This document shows positions 11,101-22,827 of a stretch of 64,000 nt of DNA, piece after piece; position 1 is the first letter of the stretch, and each line of letters starts with the position of its first letter. The stretch comes from Ascoidea asiatica (taxonomy: Eukaryota > Ascomycota > Saccharomycetes > Ascoideales > Ascoideaceae): positions 1 through 64,000 of the forward strand of contig BCKQ01000004.1 of assembly GCA_001600695.1 (NCBI GenBank), written 5' to 3'. Position numbers and translations under genes: made by a program. The notes beneath the pieces are model-generated. The model did not search any database, was not told the DNA's origin, and saw only the letters and a list, made by a program, of their open reading frames with translations.

Positions 11101-14100
11101 TCATTTGGTGCTATTCTAAACTACCAGGAACAATTAATTCAACTTTCTTCATTGCTATTTCGAAATCTCAAAGGGCCATTAGTATATCTTTCTTCATTTT
11201 TTGTTCATCAAGTTTTAAATTCATTAACGACGATTCGCTTGAAGGAAAATCGATTGATCGATCCTTCTTATGTTAAAAAGTACGGTATTAATGAGAAGTG
11301 TTGGGGTGGATTTCAATTTGATGATAGACGATTTTCGGAGGAAAATTTAAATTTTGATTGGTACATTCCTAATAGGAAAGAAATAGATTTTGCTGTAAAG
11401 TTTTTTACTTTTCACGTGGATGAATCCTTGCAAGCAATTGACAATTTAATGAATAAGAGATCAAATTCTGAAGACCCCAGTTTTTCCGATCTTGAATTTT
11501 CAGATTCTGTTAGAAAAAATTTATCTTACTTGAGCCATTCTCTTTCCGGTATTAGTTGTTTATTGGATCCCAATTTTGACGAGAAGTTATTAATTAACAA
11601 CAATAATAGTACCACTAATATAATAGGGCAACTTAATAGTAAGAGAAATATTCAGCCTCAAATACTAAGTAATAAGCTTTCCATGCTTAGTAAAATAAGA
11701 ATGGACTACTCAGCTACGCCAAATTTTGTGGAAGAACACACGCCTTTTACATCATCAAGTAACTTAGTTTCTGTTGCAAATGAAAAGCAGGAACAACCAT
11801 CAAATGATTTGGACGCGGAGCAAAATACTGTTGACTCTACGGTAAATCAAAATGAAGAAGAAACCTTGATGGAAGAGTTTTCAATATTAGATGGCCTTAA
11901 TATTGATTCTGTTAGAATGACTCCTTCAGTTTCGAGTTCGAGCAATCTCAACATTACGGGAGAAAACCTCAATAACGAAATTGAGTCCGGAGATGGTTTT
12001 ATGACACCTTTGGGAAATCCATCTGTAACAGACCGAGAAGCTAAGCTATATAACTGTAACTATTTTTTTGGTGATGATAACTACTCTAAGTATAACGATG
12101 ATTTATATGTGAAGGTTAATCAAACGCACAAAAAAATAGGAAATAAATTTCATCAATATTTTCAATTTTTAACTAAGCATAATTCAAATGATGTTAAATT
12201 AATCTCTATGCTTTTGTACTGTTTAGATATTTGGTTCTGCGATGTTGGCTTGGAGGTAACCTTAAGAGATTTGGATGATACTAAAATATCTTATAAACTT
12301 ATGAGTGAGTTTCAAAGCATATACAAGGTTCGAAAGCCATATACTAGAATAACTTTAGGTGCTAGAATAATGAGATATCATCGTCAAAGATGCTCGTTAC
12401 ATGCTAATAGCAGATTTCAGTGTAGTTCAGATACACTACTTTTAAATGACTTGGTAGATATGTGTAAATCCATGTATTCAGAAATAGCACTGTCCGCTCA
12501 AAATGTTTTGGCTGATGCGATGAAAAAAGTTCTGGGTTCATATAGAGTAATTCAAACTTTTTTATTTTCTCCCGTATATGACGGTAACCAGTGTTTTTTG
12601 AAAACGGTAACGGGAAAAGAAGTAAAGATAATCAAGAATCTATTAGGTTTATTTCAGTATAGGAAGATAAAAAAAAATGTGTTTTCAGATTTTAAAAATT
12701 TTGTACCCTTTACTGAATTTCTTACATCATGTCTCTCCTCGAATGACCCTCCAATCAATGATTTAGCTTTTGTGATATATAAGGACTTTATTAATTCGAT
12801 TAAAATTCCTAGCTCTGTTTGTTTGATTAATTTCAAAGAAATTGATTGTATTAAGCCTCCAGATGAGTTCGTGAAGTGTGATATACAAGCAGTAAAAGCT
12901 GCTAAAAAGACGAAACGATTATTTTATCTTAGTCAACTTAAATTCTTACAAAAATTCATTTATTCGTTGGAAACCAAGAAACTCAATCATTGGAAGTTAT
13001 CACTTTTGAATATCAACTTATTGGTTAATTTACAAAGCGATGTGGATGTTGAAACTAACATGGATGTATTTCTGTTATTGGCGCAAAAATCAGTTATGAG
13101 ACATCCTGTTATTTCCAGTACTTGCATCAATGGATTAACTAAATTATTTGATAAAATTATTACTTTATCAATGAACGATTATAATATCCAAGGAAGGTTT
13201 GATCTTTATTGCTTACCAAAGGAATTCATGAAAGTCAATACTTCATTTAACGACAACTCAAGCTTTTCGAGAGACTTTTTCAATGAGATGAATAATGTTG
13301 GAAATCCAAACTTTTTTATCGACAATAGGGCACATGTGGGATGGCTTTTCTGGGGAGATATCTTAGAAGCAATCAAACCACAAAGCTTTGTTAAAATGGC
13401 ATTAAAGAAACATGAAGTTGACCTCTTGAAGAATCTCGATAAATTGTTAACAAAGGATTGGTTTGATAAATTAATAAACTTATCCATTCATAGTAACTAC
13501 ATTAAATCATCTTTTCAAGTATCGCACGTTTATTTAATTGTAATGGTTGTTCATTTGATATCTTCTGAATTTCTTTCAAATGTGACTTATCAAGATCTTC
13601 TTGACATTTTAGTAAAGACATATGATCGAGATGAAAAGGGTTCGCATATAGTGACATGTGAAATAATATGTGGACTCTTAATTGCTACAAAATATACTGC
13701 TCAAAAATTTCTCAATAGTCGTGATGAGACATTGAAACATCTTTTATACACAATTTTGAATAAGGACTTAAATCCAGAGAATAGTACTGTATGGAAAATA
13801 TTTTCATGGTGGATACCTGCTCATGCTGACACAAGAAGGTTCGATGAAGTTATCAAAATTTTAACTGATTTTCCACTTGATATCAAATCAAACTCAGGTG
13901 TAATTCAGGCAATAAGATTAAAGTACCTCAAATCTTTTATTTCGACGATAACTTGGAAATATAACGGAAAAGAAAAGATATTGGATTTGTTATTAGAAAA
14001 TATTACTTTCCCATTTGAAGCTGTCAGAAAAGAGATAGGTGGATTGTTATACGTTACAATTTTTTCCTTTTTGAATGAATCATTTCCTGATTTGGAGAGT

Positions 14101-15072
14101 TTTGTAGAGTCAAACAATGTGTACTCTACAGGAAGGGCCCCATATTCTTTACCTTCAAATGTTAGTATGAAATTGAAAGCCATGTTTATAAAAGTGGAAT
14201 CTTTTCGTTGCTCTCTTTCCAAAAAATTGGAGCTGGTAGATATTATGGGATCAAATTATATTCACGCTTCAAAAACCATTATATCTTGGCTAAACCAAAT
14301 GACAAAGTCTTGTGCTTGTCTTTGTATTGTGGACTTAATACCAGACTATATTTTCCCATTTTTACTCAAATTAGCATCTATGCGGGATGTTTGTAAGATG
14401 AATAATATTGATCTAACTCCAATAATGATAAGAATTGCTCAAATACCTTATACAAAAGAGCAATTAAAACTGATTGTTCAAGTAATAATAAAAATCGGTG
14501 ATAAATACTCAGGGAGTTGGCACGAGTTGCTTCGATTGATAGTCTTTGTCGAAGTATTTTATTTTAAGCAAAGCTTAAATCTATTAAACATTTCAAGAAG
14601 TAATTTGTTTGAATTCATTTTGTCCTTGGTGTTTAATAGTAATTTGGAGGTCAGAGAACTTGCCAGTAACACACTTTCAGGTATGATACACGTTGCTCCG
14701 GAGTTACTTCGTGAATCTCTCATAGAGGATTGTATTAAAAAGTTCAGTAGGGTATTGACTAAAAAGCGAATTAAAGGAAGAAAAATTTCAAATGAGTTAA
14801 TTGTCAAATTGCATGCATCGGTCTTAGGTCTTGGTTCATTAATAGCTGCATATCCATATATTTCACCCCCTCCATCATGGATTCCAAGGGTTATAAGTAT
14901 ATTAGCTGATAATTCTGCTTTTTATCCAGGAATTGTTGACAAAACTGCAAAAGAGATTCTTAGCAACTTCAAGAATACTAGACAGGATACTTGGAGAGTT
15001 GACTGTAGAGCTTTCTCTCCAGAACAACTAGAGGATCTTGAGGGAGTGTTATGGAAGAGTTACTTTGTTTGA
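8158..15072 (+). CDS. BLM10: Proteasome activator Blm10/PA200
   Basis: Large HEAT-repeat protein that caps the 20S proteasome core in nucleus and cytosol and opens its gate. The length is 2304 residues, slightly above the 2143 of baker's yeast. Roughly the first 170 residues are a Ser/Asn/Pro-rich disordered tail. Helical repeats follow from about residue 200, broken by acidic and Ser-rich loops (about 280-305 and 1210-1300). The C-terminal block (about 2180-2304) is the conserved Blm10 C-terminal domain: LASNTLSGMIHVAPELL, KLHASVLGLGSLIAAYPY, PPSWIPRV, and WRVDCRAFSPEQLEDLEGVL. The last residues are SYFV: the core-docking HbYX motif normally has Tyr in the penultimate place, and here it is Phe. 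TEL2 lies downstream in the same orientation, 453 bases away. Confidence 0.92.
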   Translation: MASDSSDKKRGDVETSSIEDSLSPNSIPKTSGNSSLRPDSLINPSNNLIVHSSTNLPANSSVNPSISSISSNFNPNSKPSRNSSFNNLNIIGNNLPNDLISSPTPIRNSFNFLSPSKFRPLTPSLLSNSNNPTRNSSPFNIHQSYSPLQKQGTGDSIYSSINPIEQLRLEYYNLDYPKSDDYLVNTLFLDENSRFFARKQKRNLNLSKLLPYKTEKSLDQSKYLSHIVSHLYIAIYSLDIQGAISISSKDLNFNGIKKISPFSSENEKNANNSHDMFEVIDHSDTDSDDSSDEESSEDDDDLELGTLSSSSAFSNSKRSSAIVNVRHWTSELKTWLKMKNTMPISLRIALAKVYYYLCLTRGQPIALSAYVDMFVLLVKNDVYTIKKKGLKLDYMPLFKEFENNFPHPESSYDKLNKSIHRNLMKLSLYSNFFFDDSKFTIDDIFLKCLSRYSIQTASLSLSSIYSLLPCSNNYVLKYFPSLFFIWSSTVKIKNVDSHLTSLLARICEFQLNEASMNSKLENVNTEIFGNFGYFTSEQVDVIFTNLLNSLKILTNKFGSNASSTFYSGYATLIVYSINGCKSLNDDGIFFKLSNLVDIIETYLHPSNTGDWTTAITQFISALITQYIKRYNLEKFDLLKKLPEDNKLNQKTTARFIEILLPKLLVGVQSKLEIVSRLYIIGLSSLCYLSPRLILNSVLLDFYESLTNDQTPNHRLMAVIKQFTHLGRFFVSTKLFRVHVVKLLSLTIPAIDSNDLNKTYCCLMLILTLASFMPFADLSKSSADEDEGFIDPGLANEVIEGHLLVLESNSYLKETSDFSKKKDFTIDEETERKALISSTMGFEYLVSEFVYKLFPLIENLPEPSKKEMNNESAIQKCLAQTISILCESLSDDLFLLFANKFVDFLKRGTYFNANEIVADICGLIVKRDPEKFLPLFMEYFIPRIYENISENEAGKSRSGIDILPRDQPLFCYIAIINSCAHYSFGAILNYQEQLIQLSSLLFRNLKGPLVYLSSFFVHQVLNSLTTIRLKENRLIDPSYVKKYGINEKCWGGFQFDDRRFSEENLNFDWYIPNRKEIDFAVKFFTFHVDESLQAIDNLMNKRSNSEDPSFSDLEFSDSVRKNLSYLSHSLSGISCLLDPNFDEKLLINNNNSTTNIIGQLNSKRNIQPQILSNKLSMLSKIRMDYSATPNFVEEHTPFTSSSNLVSVANEKQEQPSNDLDAEQNTVDSTVNQNEEETLMEEFSILDGLNIDSVRMTPSVSSSSNLNITGENLNNEIESGDGFMTPLGNPSVTDREAKLYNCNYFFGDDNYSKYNDDLYVKVNQTHKKIGNKFHQYFQFLTKHNSNDVKLISMLLYCLDIWFCDVGLEVTLRDLDDTKISYKLMSEFQSIYKVRKPYTRITLGARIMRYHRQRCSLHANSRFQCSSDTLLLNDLVDMCKSMYSEIALSAQNVLADAMKKVLGSYRVIQTFLFSPVYDGNQCFLKTVTGKEVKIIKNLLGLFQYRKIKKNVFSDFKNFVPFTEFLTSCLSSNDPPINDLAFVIYKDFINSIKIPSSVCLINFKEIDCIKPPDEFVKCDIQAVKAAKKTKRLFYLSQLKFLQKFIYSLETKKLNHWKLSLLNINLLVNLQSDVDVETNMDVFLLLAQKSVMRHPVISSTCINGLTKLFDKIITLSMNDYNIQGRFDLYCLPKEFMKVNTSFNDNSSFSRDFFNEMNNVGNPNFFIDNRAHVGWLFWGDILEAIKPQSFVKMALKKHEVDLLKNLDKLLTKDWFDKLINLSIHSNYIKSSFQVSHVYLIVMVVHLISSEFLSNVTYQDLLDILVKTYDRDEKGSHIVTCEIICGLLIATKYTAQKFLNSRDETLKHLLYTILNKDLNPENSTVWKIFSWWIPAHADTRRFDEVIKILTDFPLDIKSNSGVIQAIRLKYLKSFISTITWKYNGKEKILDLLLENITFPFEAVRKEIGGLLYVTIFSFLNESFPDLESFVESNNVYSTGRAPYSLPSNVSMKLKAMFIKVESFRCSLSKKLELVDIMGSNYIHASKTIISWLNQMTKSCACLCIVDLIPDYIFPFLLKLASMRDVCKMNNIDLTPIMIRIAQIPYTKEQLKLIVQVIIKIGDKYSGSWHELLRLIVFVEVFYFKQSLNLLNISRSNLFEFILSLVFNSNLEVRELASNTLSGMIHVAPELLRESLIEDCIKKFSRVLTKKRIKGRKISNELIVKLHASVLGLGSLIAAYPYISPPPSWIPRVISILADNSAFYPGIVDKTAKEILSNFKNTRQDTWRVDCRAFSPEQLEDLEGVLWKSYFV

Positions 15073-15525
15073 ATCCTCCAGCTATCGAGTTTGGTTTAAA
15101 TTTTTATATATTTGTATTATATATTTTTACTCAAAATAATAAATTACTGAATAAGTAGAATTTGTAAGTTCATTCATTCGAAAAATATTTTAGTTTCTCG
15201 TGATATTTTCTAATCATTTATTACCAACCCCAGAAACAAACTTTGGCCATTTCTATTACGTTAGTTGGGTTTATTAAGGTCGTTCGTTTTTTTAAAGTGA
15301 AGTATTTTGATTCACAAATTTCCATAAATAATTCCGGCATTCCAAGATTTGATCCGTTATCCTTTGAAAACATTTAATACTTGTAATATCAGCAATACTA
15401 TTTTGCATAGTAAATATTCGTATCTCAGTTTTTAATTTTTGTTTATTTAAAAGAATTTCAAGAAATAATCTTCTTCAAAAATCAACAAACTCTCAAAAGT
15501 ATCAAGACAACTTTCGTAATTTTAA
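15073..15525. other. Intergenic between BLM10 and TEL2
   Basis: AT-rich spacer holding the BLM10 3' end and TEL2 promoter. I recognise no gene or strong motif in it. Confidence 0.5.
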
Positions 15526-18420
15526 ATGAAAACGTTATTAACAAATATAGAAAAACTTAAAAATTCTCCAGATCTTGTTCAATTGGATAGGCTTTTACTA
15601 TTGTTTATTCATCATGAAGAGGATTTGAAGAAGTCTTATTCAATTAATTACAAATTAATCACTACTCTTTCTTCATTTACAATCAATCAAGTCTACGCTT
15701 TATTAGGAAACTCAGAAGTTGATAAAGAAGAAAATAGTTACAATAATTCTGATAACTTCAAGATAAAAAAAAAACTTTCAAAATTGTTTGCCAATCCCCT
15801 TGGAATTGCACATATTGTGAATTTATTAAACCAGGATTCAAATAATAGTTTATTTTTATGTTTTGTGGATTTACTTTATAATATATTGATAAATAATAAT
15901 CCTCGGTTTAATATAATCTTGAATTGCTTAAGTTACAATAATTATTCCAAACAATCTTTATACAATTTAAATTTCAATCAAGTAAAGTCAATATTTTTTG
16001 GAAGTAAACTATTACAGTCGGTCAATAAGCACTCAAAAATTCCTGAAAAGTATAATGTATTTACTGATATGAATTCCTATTTGAGGTTGTTTCTCAGTCA
16101 GGAACTAGTCTCTTTGGTAGAGTTTGGGAAAAGAGTTCTCAACGTTAAAGAAAATAACACTTCAAAGCTCTGTTCTTCTTTTCTACTATTACATCAAAAT
16201 TCTCCAAGTATTTTATGCCAGAGAATGTTGTGCCCATTTTCCGTATTTACAAAGTTCGTAGATGTATTTAACTTAATTCCAAATAGTGGATCGCTTTTTG
16301 TGAGAAAATTATTACCAGTAATAAGAAAAACTTTTGGAAAAGAAGTTGCTCTACTATCTTGCTGTTTAAGTAAATTTTATTTGGCTGAAAATATTACTTT
16401 GGTAAATGAATCCCTAGTTTCTTCATTGGATTCTTCCAGATTGTGTGATGATTTCTGTCTACCGCTTTCTATTATATTATCCATAAAATTTCTTAATAAG
16501 GCATCATTAATGTCGAAATTATTTTTAGATGTTATAGTAAAAGTTTGGTCAGATGCAAACTTTTTGAAGAGCTCTACAGTTTTCAATCAGACTAGAATAA
16601 CGCAGTTTGTTTACATCTATTTAGAAGTTTTTGAAATCTTATTCAAAGAAAATCATTTTGATATAAAGTTTTTAGCCGATATTTTAATTAATCCTGTATT
16701 TATAAATTCAATATCTTTAAGACTCGACTCTCTAGATGAAAGAGTAAGATTCCAAGGGATCATTATAGTTGAAAAAATTTCTAGTCTTTGTTCTCAAATG
16801 GATAAAAACAAACCTACAATGCAAATTACTTTTGGTCTCCAGTATACGGAAGATCACTTGAAAGAGTTAATTACTATTGAAAAAAATGAGCTCAATAAAT
16901 TTATTTTGAACGCGATGCTGGCATGCAAAAATATGTTAAATTTGTCTAAAAAAGAGTTACTCTCTTTGTTCGATAATTTTCTTAAAAAAAAATTGTTAGT
17001 GAAAAATGAAAGTGGGATAATAATAGAGGGAAAAAGAAGTTCATTTTTAGCTCAACCCCAGAAATTGGTGAATAAAAATGGTTTGAAAAAACTTTATCAA
17101 TCGTATTTTAGCGAAGACAGTGATGATGATAATTTTTCAGACAGCAATTATGACGATCCAACAATTCTAATTAATTCGAATTCTTTCTATCCCAAACCTG
17201 TTTATGTTAAGGATTTACTATTATATTTGAATGATAATACTTCTATAGAAAAAAGACGTATAGGGTTAAAAGCATGTTCCAAATTGTTGTTATTGAAATC
17301 AATGAAGTTTTCGAAGGAGTTGGAATTTTACTCTAAACAGTTGCTTTCCACATTGATAAATATATCTACCGAATCTTTCGAATTAGACAAAAAAGAAAAA
17401 GACTTTGATTTCGAAAGTTTAAGATTAAAAGCTATTGTTTCTTGTATGGTGACAAATTATAATGAAATACCTTTTTATGCAATAGGTCTCATAAATTCCA
17501 AAAAACTTACTCTCCATCAGAGATTAATCATATTTACGTCACTAGGGTTGGCTGCGCGTGAACTTCGAGGATTTGAAGATGATATGGTTGAAATGAGGAA
17601 TGATATTCTGAATGAAGATCATATAGGAAGTAAGCTTTTACCACCAAATTCCCATTTGCAGTTTCTTTCCATTGACCATCAATTGAATGAAACAAAAAAG
17701 ATTGACCGTCGGGAAATTGATATTTTGTCTAATCAGTTATCAGCTAAATTGATGAATTTGAATGGGGATAATAATCATCCTGAAATATTTGAACCTCCCT
17801 ATGGGCTGTTTTTGGAAATGGAGTCTTTCAAAGATTCAAAAAGCTCCTTTCAAACTTCATCAGGCTCATTAACTCCTTTTCTTTCTGGAAGCCTAAAGAA
17901 AGACAGATACTCAAAAATCTCGGGAAAAGAATTCATATTTCCATTTTTGAAAATATGGAGTTCACTTTCAAATGATATACAGTTACAATCAACGAGTGAT
18001 AATGGGCACCTCGGAAATGATTCTTTTGCAATCATTCTTTTAGATCAATATTTAAGAACATTATGTTTGCTTGTTCATGCAGCCTATCCCTCCAGTATTG
18101 ACTTAACTCAGATTGTCAGGGAAATTTTACAACTTTTACATTCATTGAAATACTTATCATTTAAAAACGAGTCTGATAATCAAAAAATCCTTGAATCACA
18201 TTTATTGGTTTTGTTTGTAATTTTGGAATGTTCTTCAGAACAGTTGCTAGTAAATGACTTTTGGGAAATGCTCGTGAGCTATAAAGTTTGGTTGGAGTCC
18301 CAATTTGAAAATGTCGAAAAAAATTCTATGAAAGAAAAGTCTTCTATGCTTATAATTAATTGTTATATTATTATTAAAAAACTAGTAGAAAGTCGGATAG
18401 TATCGTTCATTTCTCTATAA
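15526..18420 (+). CDS. TEL2: Telomere length regulation protein Tel2 (TTT complex)
   Basis: Alpha-helical scaffold of the Tel2-Tti1-Tti2 complex, which with Hsp90 matures PI3K-like kinases (Tel1, Mec1, Tor). The 964 residues are an all-helical repeat protein. The signature C-terminal Tel2 domain is visible at about residues 560-690: YVKDLLLYLNDN, RRIGLKACSKLLLLK, FESLRLKAIVSCMV, then LTLHQRLIIFTSLGLAARELRG. An acidic Ser/Asp stretch near residue 530 sits just before that domain, where casein kinase 2 sites bind co-chaperones in other species. It is longer than the 688 residues of baker's yeast, mostly through the N-terminal solenoid. The 3' end faces the KIN1-like gene, with 112 bases between stops. 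Confidence 0.83.
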   Translation: MKTLLTNIEKLKNSPDLVQLDRLLLLFIHHEEDLKKSYSINYKLITTLSSFTINQVYALLGNSEVDKEENSYNNSDNFKIKKKLSKLFANPLGIAHIVNLLNQDSNNSLFLCFVDLLYNILINNNPRFNIILNCLSYNNYSKQSLYNLNFNQVKSIFFGSKLLQSVNKHSKIPEKYNVFTDMNSYLRLFLSQELVSLVEFGKRVLNVKENNTSKLCSSFLLLHQNSPSILCQRMLCPFSVFTKFVDVFNLIPNSGSLFVRKLLPVIRKTFGKEVALLSCCLSKFYLAENITLVNESLVSSLDSSRLCDDFCLPLSIILSIKFLNKASLMSKLFLDVIVKVWSDANFLKSSTVFNQTRITQFVYIYLEVFEILFKENHFDIKFLADILINPVFINSISLRLDSLDERVRFQGIIIVEKISSLCSQMDKNKPTMQITFGLQYTEDHLKELITIEKNELNKFILNAMLACKNMLNLSKKELLSLFDNFLKKKLLVKNESGIIIEGKRSSFLAQPQKLVNKNGLKKLYQSYFSEDSDDDNFSDSNYDDPTILINSNSFYPKPVYVKDLLLYLNDNTSIEKRRIGLKACSKLLLLKSMKFSKELEFYSKQLLSTLINISTESFELDKKEKDFDFESLRLKAIVSCMVTNYNEIPFYAIGLINSKKLTLHQRLIIFTSLGLAARELRGFEDDMVEMRNDILNEDHIGSKLLPPNSHLQFLSIDHQLNETKKIDRREIDILSNQLSAKLMNLNGDNNHPEIFEPPYGLFLEMESFKDSKSSFQTSSGSLTPFLSGSLKKDRYSKISGKEFIFPFLKIWSSLSNDIQLQSTSDNGHLGNDSFAIILLDQYLRTLCLLVHAAYPSSIDLTQIVREILQLLHSLKYLSFKNESDNQKILESHLLVLFVILECSSEQLLVNDFWEMLVSYKVWLESQFENVEKNSMKEKSSMLIINCYIIIKKLVESRIVSFISL

Positions 18421-18532
18421 CATCTTAAGTAAAATAATCTTCTTTTCTAAATTTATAAATTATAAATACATAACCGAAAATTTAAAATGTAAGGGTGAAA
18501 TAATAAAATAGAAAAAAAAAAACAGACTTTCG

Positions 18533-20477
18533 CTAAAGATGTAAATCAGACAAAATTTGATCTGCCAACTTCTTATAAGACCAAGCATTTCCTGTTAATT
18601 TTTTGAATTGAACCCCAAAAAGCCCTAAAAATGGAATCTTAATAATATAAATTTCGAACTTCAAAGGAGTTCTATGAATAGGTGTAGTCTTATTTTTGTT
18701 CTGTTCATACCTGCTAGACAAAATCATATCGCTTGTACCTAAATTCAATGAATCTAAGGAGGCGTTAGACTCTAAACTGTTATCATGCACAGTCATACCC
18801 CCCGGTGAGTTGGGGGAACAAACAAGGGGAGTTGTTGGGATATTTGGAATATTGGAGAACCCACCATTACTGCTGATATTCGAAACATTAGAATGCCTCT
18901 TGAAACCTATACTAAACCGTCTTCTATGAGATGTAGTTGACTTTCCACCACTACTAATAGCTGAAGTAACATCTTTATCAGAGGAAGACGAATGATTAGA
19001 ATGATTAGAAAATGAACCTTTTTTAGATATGCTAACAGATCTTCTTATACTAGGAGAATGTTCACATACAAACCCACCTTTTACCTCAAGATAGGCAACA
19101 TTGAGCTTCTCCAAACAATTTATAATGCTTTGTCTAATAATCGGTGCTGCCTTAGAAGAAGTAGTCTGAACACTAAAGAATCCTTTTAGATATACTGTTT
19201 TTGGAAACTGAATAGAAAGCATAGAACCAATTGGTGCCTTATCTGCTTTATCGATGATTTTTCCCTCGTCATATAAACTTGGGTCATCAACAAATCCCGT
19301 CCTAGAAGATTGCATAAGACTTTCAACATTACCAGGAAGTGGAGGTACCTCTGACAGTAAATTATTTTTTTTATTAATATTGAGGCCTGATGAATCTCTT
19401 CTAGAGTGTCCCACTGATTTTGCCCTTGCAGAAGGATGGTACCGCTTTGGAGTCTGTGGAAGAGGATTTTCAATGAATCCATTTTCTTGATTATTATAAT
19501 TAGCAGCTGACATACTCACAGTTCTTCCATGAGCAGACTTTACTTTGCGGATATTTTTTGCAGAATTCTGACTATATTGAGTATTAATTTTAAGAGAGCC
19601 AGTCTTCTGAGATAAAGAATTCATATCAGGATAAGTTATATTTGCCTTAGAATTACTTGAAGCTCCCTGAGCCTTTTGAACAACAATATTTGGAAGCGCA
19701 GGAACTGGAGGGGCATTTTGATCTACATATTGTGGATGGAAAAGTGGTTTACTAAGAGACCGGCGATGACCACTTAACCTTCTAATTAAACCATTAATTC
19801 CACTATTTGATTTACTATGATTGCTCGTTCCATACATATGAACTGATTTAGATCGCTTGGGAGATAATTGATCTGGTAATGGTCTAGCACTTTTTGATAA
19901 ACTATTTGTTGAATTTCCAGTTTTCTGAGAGGCTGAGGTTGAAACAATAGATGGCGCAAGTCCAGAAGTATGTGCTGCCTCGGGAAATTCCAAAACCAAT
20001 TTTGAAATGTCAGTTCCTGGGTTCAAGGAGGAAGTGTCATGTTCCTTTTTAACGGAATCTTGACGCTTAGAATCAACATCAACTTGATCCAATTTTTGTT
20101 CTTGATAATTTTGAGATTGAGAAGGCAAAGATTGACTATCAACGAATGGATTAGCGCTCATTGAGTTGGCTCTTTTTTTTATTGAATCAATCACTTTTGG
20201 ATGCTGATCCTTAAAATTCAAAGTTGCTTTATTTGGGTCAACAGGATTAAAAGTGGTTGCAAAGGTAGATGAAAGAGGTTTAGGCAATTTATCATTGGAT
20301 AATTTGAAATAAGTGTCAGGTTGAGTAGCAATTGAAGTAATAGTAGCCTTTTCATCTGGAGATAAATCAGAGATTTTTACTGTTTTTGATGGAGGATGTT
20401 GGGTGTTTGAGTCATTGGCCGTAGAAATACTTGTAACTTTATAAGTTGCAGCATTTTCATGAAAATTTGGTTGCTCA

Positions 20478-20526
<49 letters not shown>

Positions 20527-22590
20527 CTTGATATTGCTGATGTTGTTCTTGATATTGCTGATGTTGCTGTTGCTGATATAAATATAGTTGCTGAGAACTG
20601 ACTCTATTCATATTTGTTGCTTGCTCTTTAGCCCTTCTTCGCTTTTTCATTTCATCGACCAAATAGTACATAGAAACTAAAGGATGAAAACTTATAGTTG
20701 GATCCAAATCAAGAACTTCAATTTCAGCTTCACTATGGAATCCAAAAGTGTTTGATATTTTTTCTTCTCTTGCATACCATTTGGCAGTAGCAGACTGATA
20801 TTCCTCAGACGAAATTAAACTAGTTAACTCACGAATTAATGGATAAACCTTGCCAAGTTCCAAATGAACCATCTCCATGATGACTTCTTTATCCAAGGGA
20901 AGTTTTAGTGGTATCCTTAATGGAACGTAAGAATTCGGAGGGCCTTCATAACCTTTGTTCATCCAACGATGTAATCTTATTTCATACAATGTTCCCCTTT
21001 TATTGGGATTCACAACAAGCATTCTAGATAATATCGATATACAATCCTCAGATAGAGTTGGAGGGTACTGAACATTTCCTTTTTTGATTTTTTCATGAAG
21101 TACAGACACACTTTGATCATCAAAGGGAACTCTGCCGCAGACTAAAACATACAAAACAACTCCAAAAGACCAAACATCTACTTCTGGGCCTGTGTAAGGA
21201 TGCGCAGATAATAATTCAGGGGCAGCAAAATAAAGGGAACCGCAGTAAGTTTTTAAAAGTTTACCCTTAGCAAAAAGATTGGACAACCCAAAATCAATAA
21301 TTTTGATATCTCCATTTTTTGATATCATTATGTTTTCAATTTTCAAATCCCTATGAACAACATTATTTTTATGTAAATAATCAAGAGCAGAAGCTATACC
21401 TCTTGCAAATTTTCTAGCATGTCTTTCTTTAAGAGATCCATGACTTACAATATAGTCCAACATTTGGCCACCCGAGACATATTCAAAAAGCATATAATAG
21501 TGATTTGTCATTGGAATCATTTCGAATAATCTACATATATAGGGGTGATATAGAATTCTACCTAGAGCGGCTTCTCTTACAGTTCTTCTATCCCTAGCAT
21601 ATTCTTTTTCTAGTTCTTTTCTTCTGGTTGATACTTCTGAGTTATCTCTTGGAGGTGGATCGTTAACATGAGCTCTATGATATAATTTTAAAGCTCTTGG
21701 AACGATTTTGACAGCACAAACTTCATTTGTACGACGATGTTTGGCAACTTTTACTTTTCCCATTGAACCTGCTCCTATTGTTTTATTGAACTCCCAATCA
21801 CCAATAGAACGACGATGAAAAGGAGTTTGAACCTGGGATTTTGATGGGGGTTCTTGTGATTGTTGCTGTTGAGATTCTTGTGGTTGCTGTTGTGGATTTT
21901 GGGGTTGAGTTTGAGGTTGCTGTTGAGACTGAGATTGATGTTGATGCTGAGATTGATGATGAGTTTGAGGTTGGGATTGAGATTGAGGATTGTCATCGTT
22001 ATTGATTTGGGGTGGTGGCAATAGAGAGCTATCATCTCTTTTTGGCTGGGATTGAGCATTTATATCTGAAGTATATTTTTTGATCTCTTTTTGATTATCT
22101 TTATCATCTTTATTATTTTTATTGTTTTCGTCATCTAGGTTATTTTGATTATCCTGAGCATTAGAGGAGATTTGACTAGATAGAGCAGCTTGTTTTTTGA
22201 ATTCTAATGGGGACGAATTTTGATTGTCAGGTATAGAACTGGAATGAGGAGGAAACTGCTTTGAATTTTGATAATTATAATGATTATTTGAATTTGCGTT
22301 GATTATATCATCGGGAACTTGAGATTGGAATTGTTGTTTATTCAATCTTCCATTGCTAGCATTTTTTAACATTCTAGGAGTAGCAGGAACAGAACTCAAT
22401 GATCGAGATTGAATTGCATTTGCATTAAGACTATTGTTAATACTTTCATTGTTATCATTATAATCATCATTGTTATTATTATTAATATAATTAATATCAT
22501 CATTTCCATTATTGCTATCATTATTGTTAGAAATATCATCAATATTATCCTTGTTTTTAAAATTCTTCACTAAGTTATAATTATTACTGA

Positions 22591-22638
<48 letters not shown>

Positions 22639-22796
22639 AGTTATTTATAGCGTTATTGGGAATTGAGTTCGAGTTAAAATTTTGGTTTTGAAATTGATTT
22701 GGAGTGGTAATATTAGGATTGACAAAAACATTTTGAGGAAGATATGCTTGAATATAATCAATGTTTTCAGAGGCATTGATATTATTGATGTTACTT

Positions 22797-22827
<31 letters not shown>

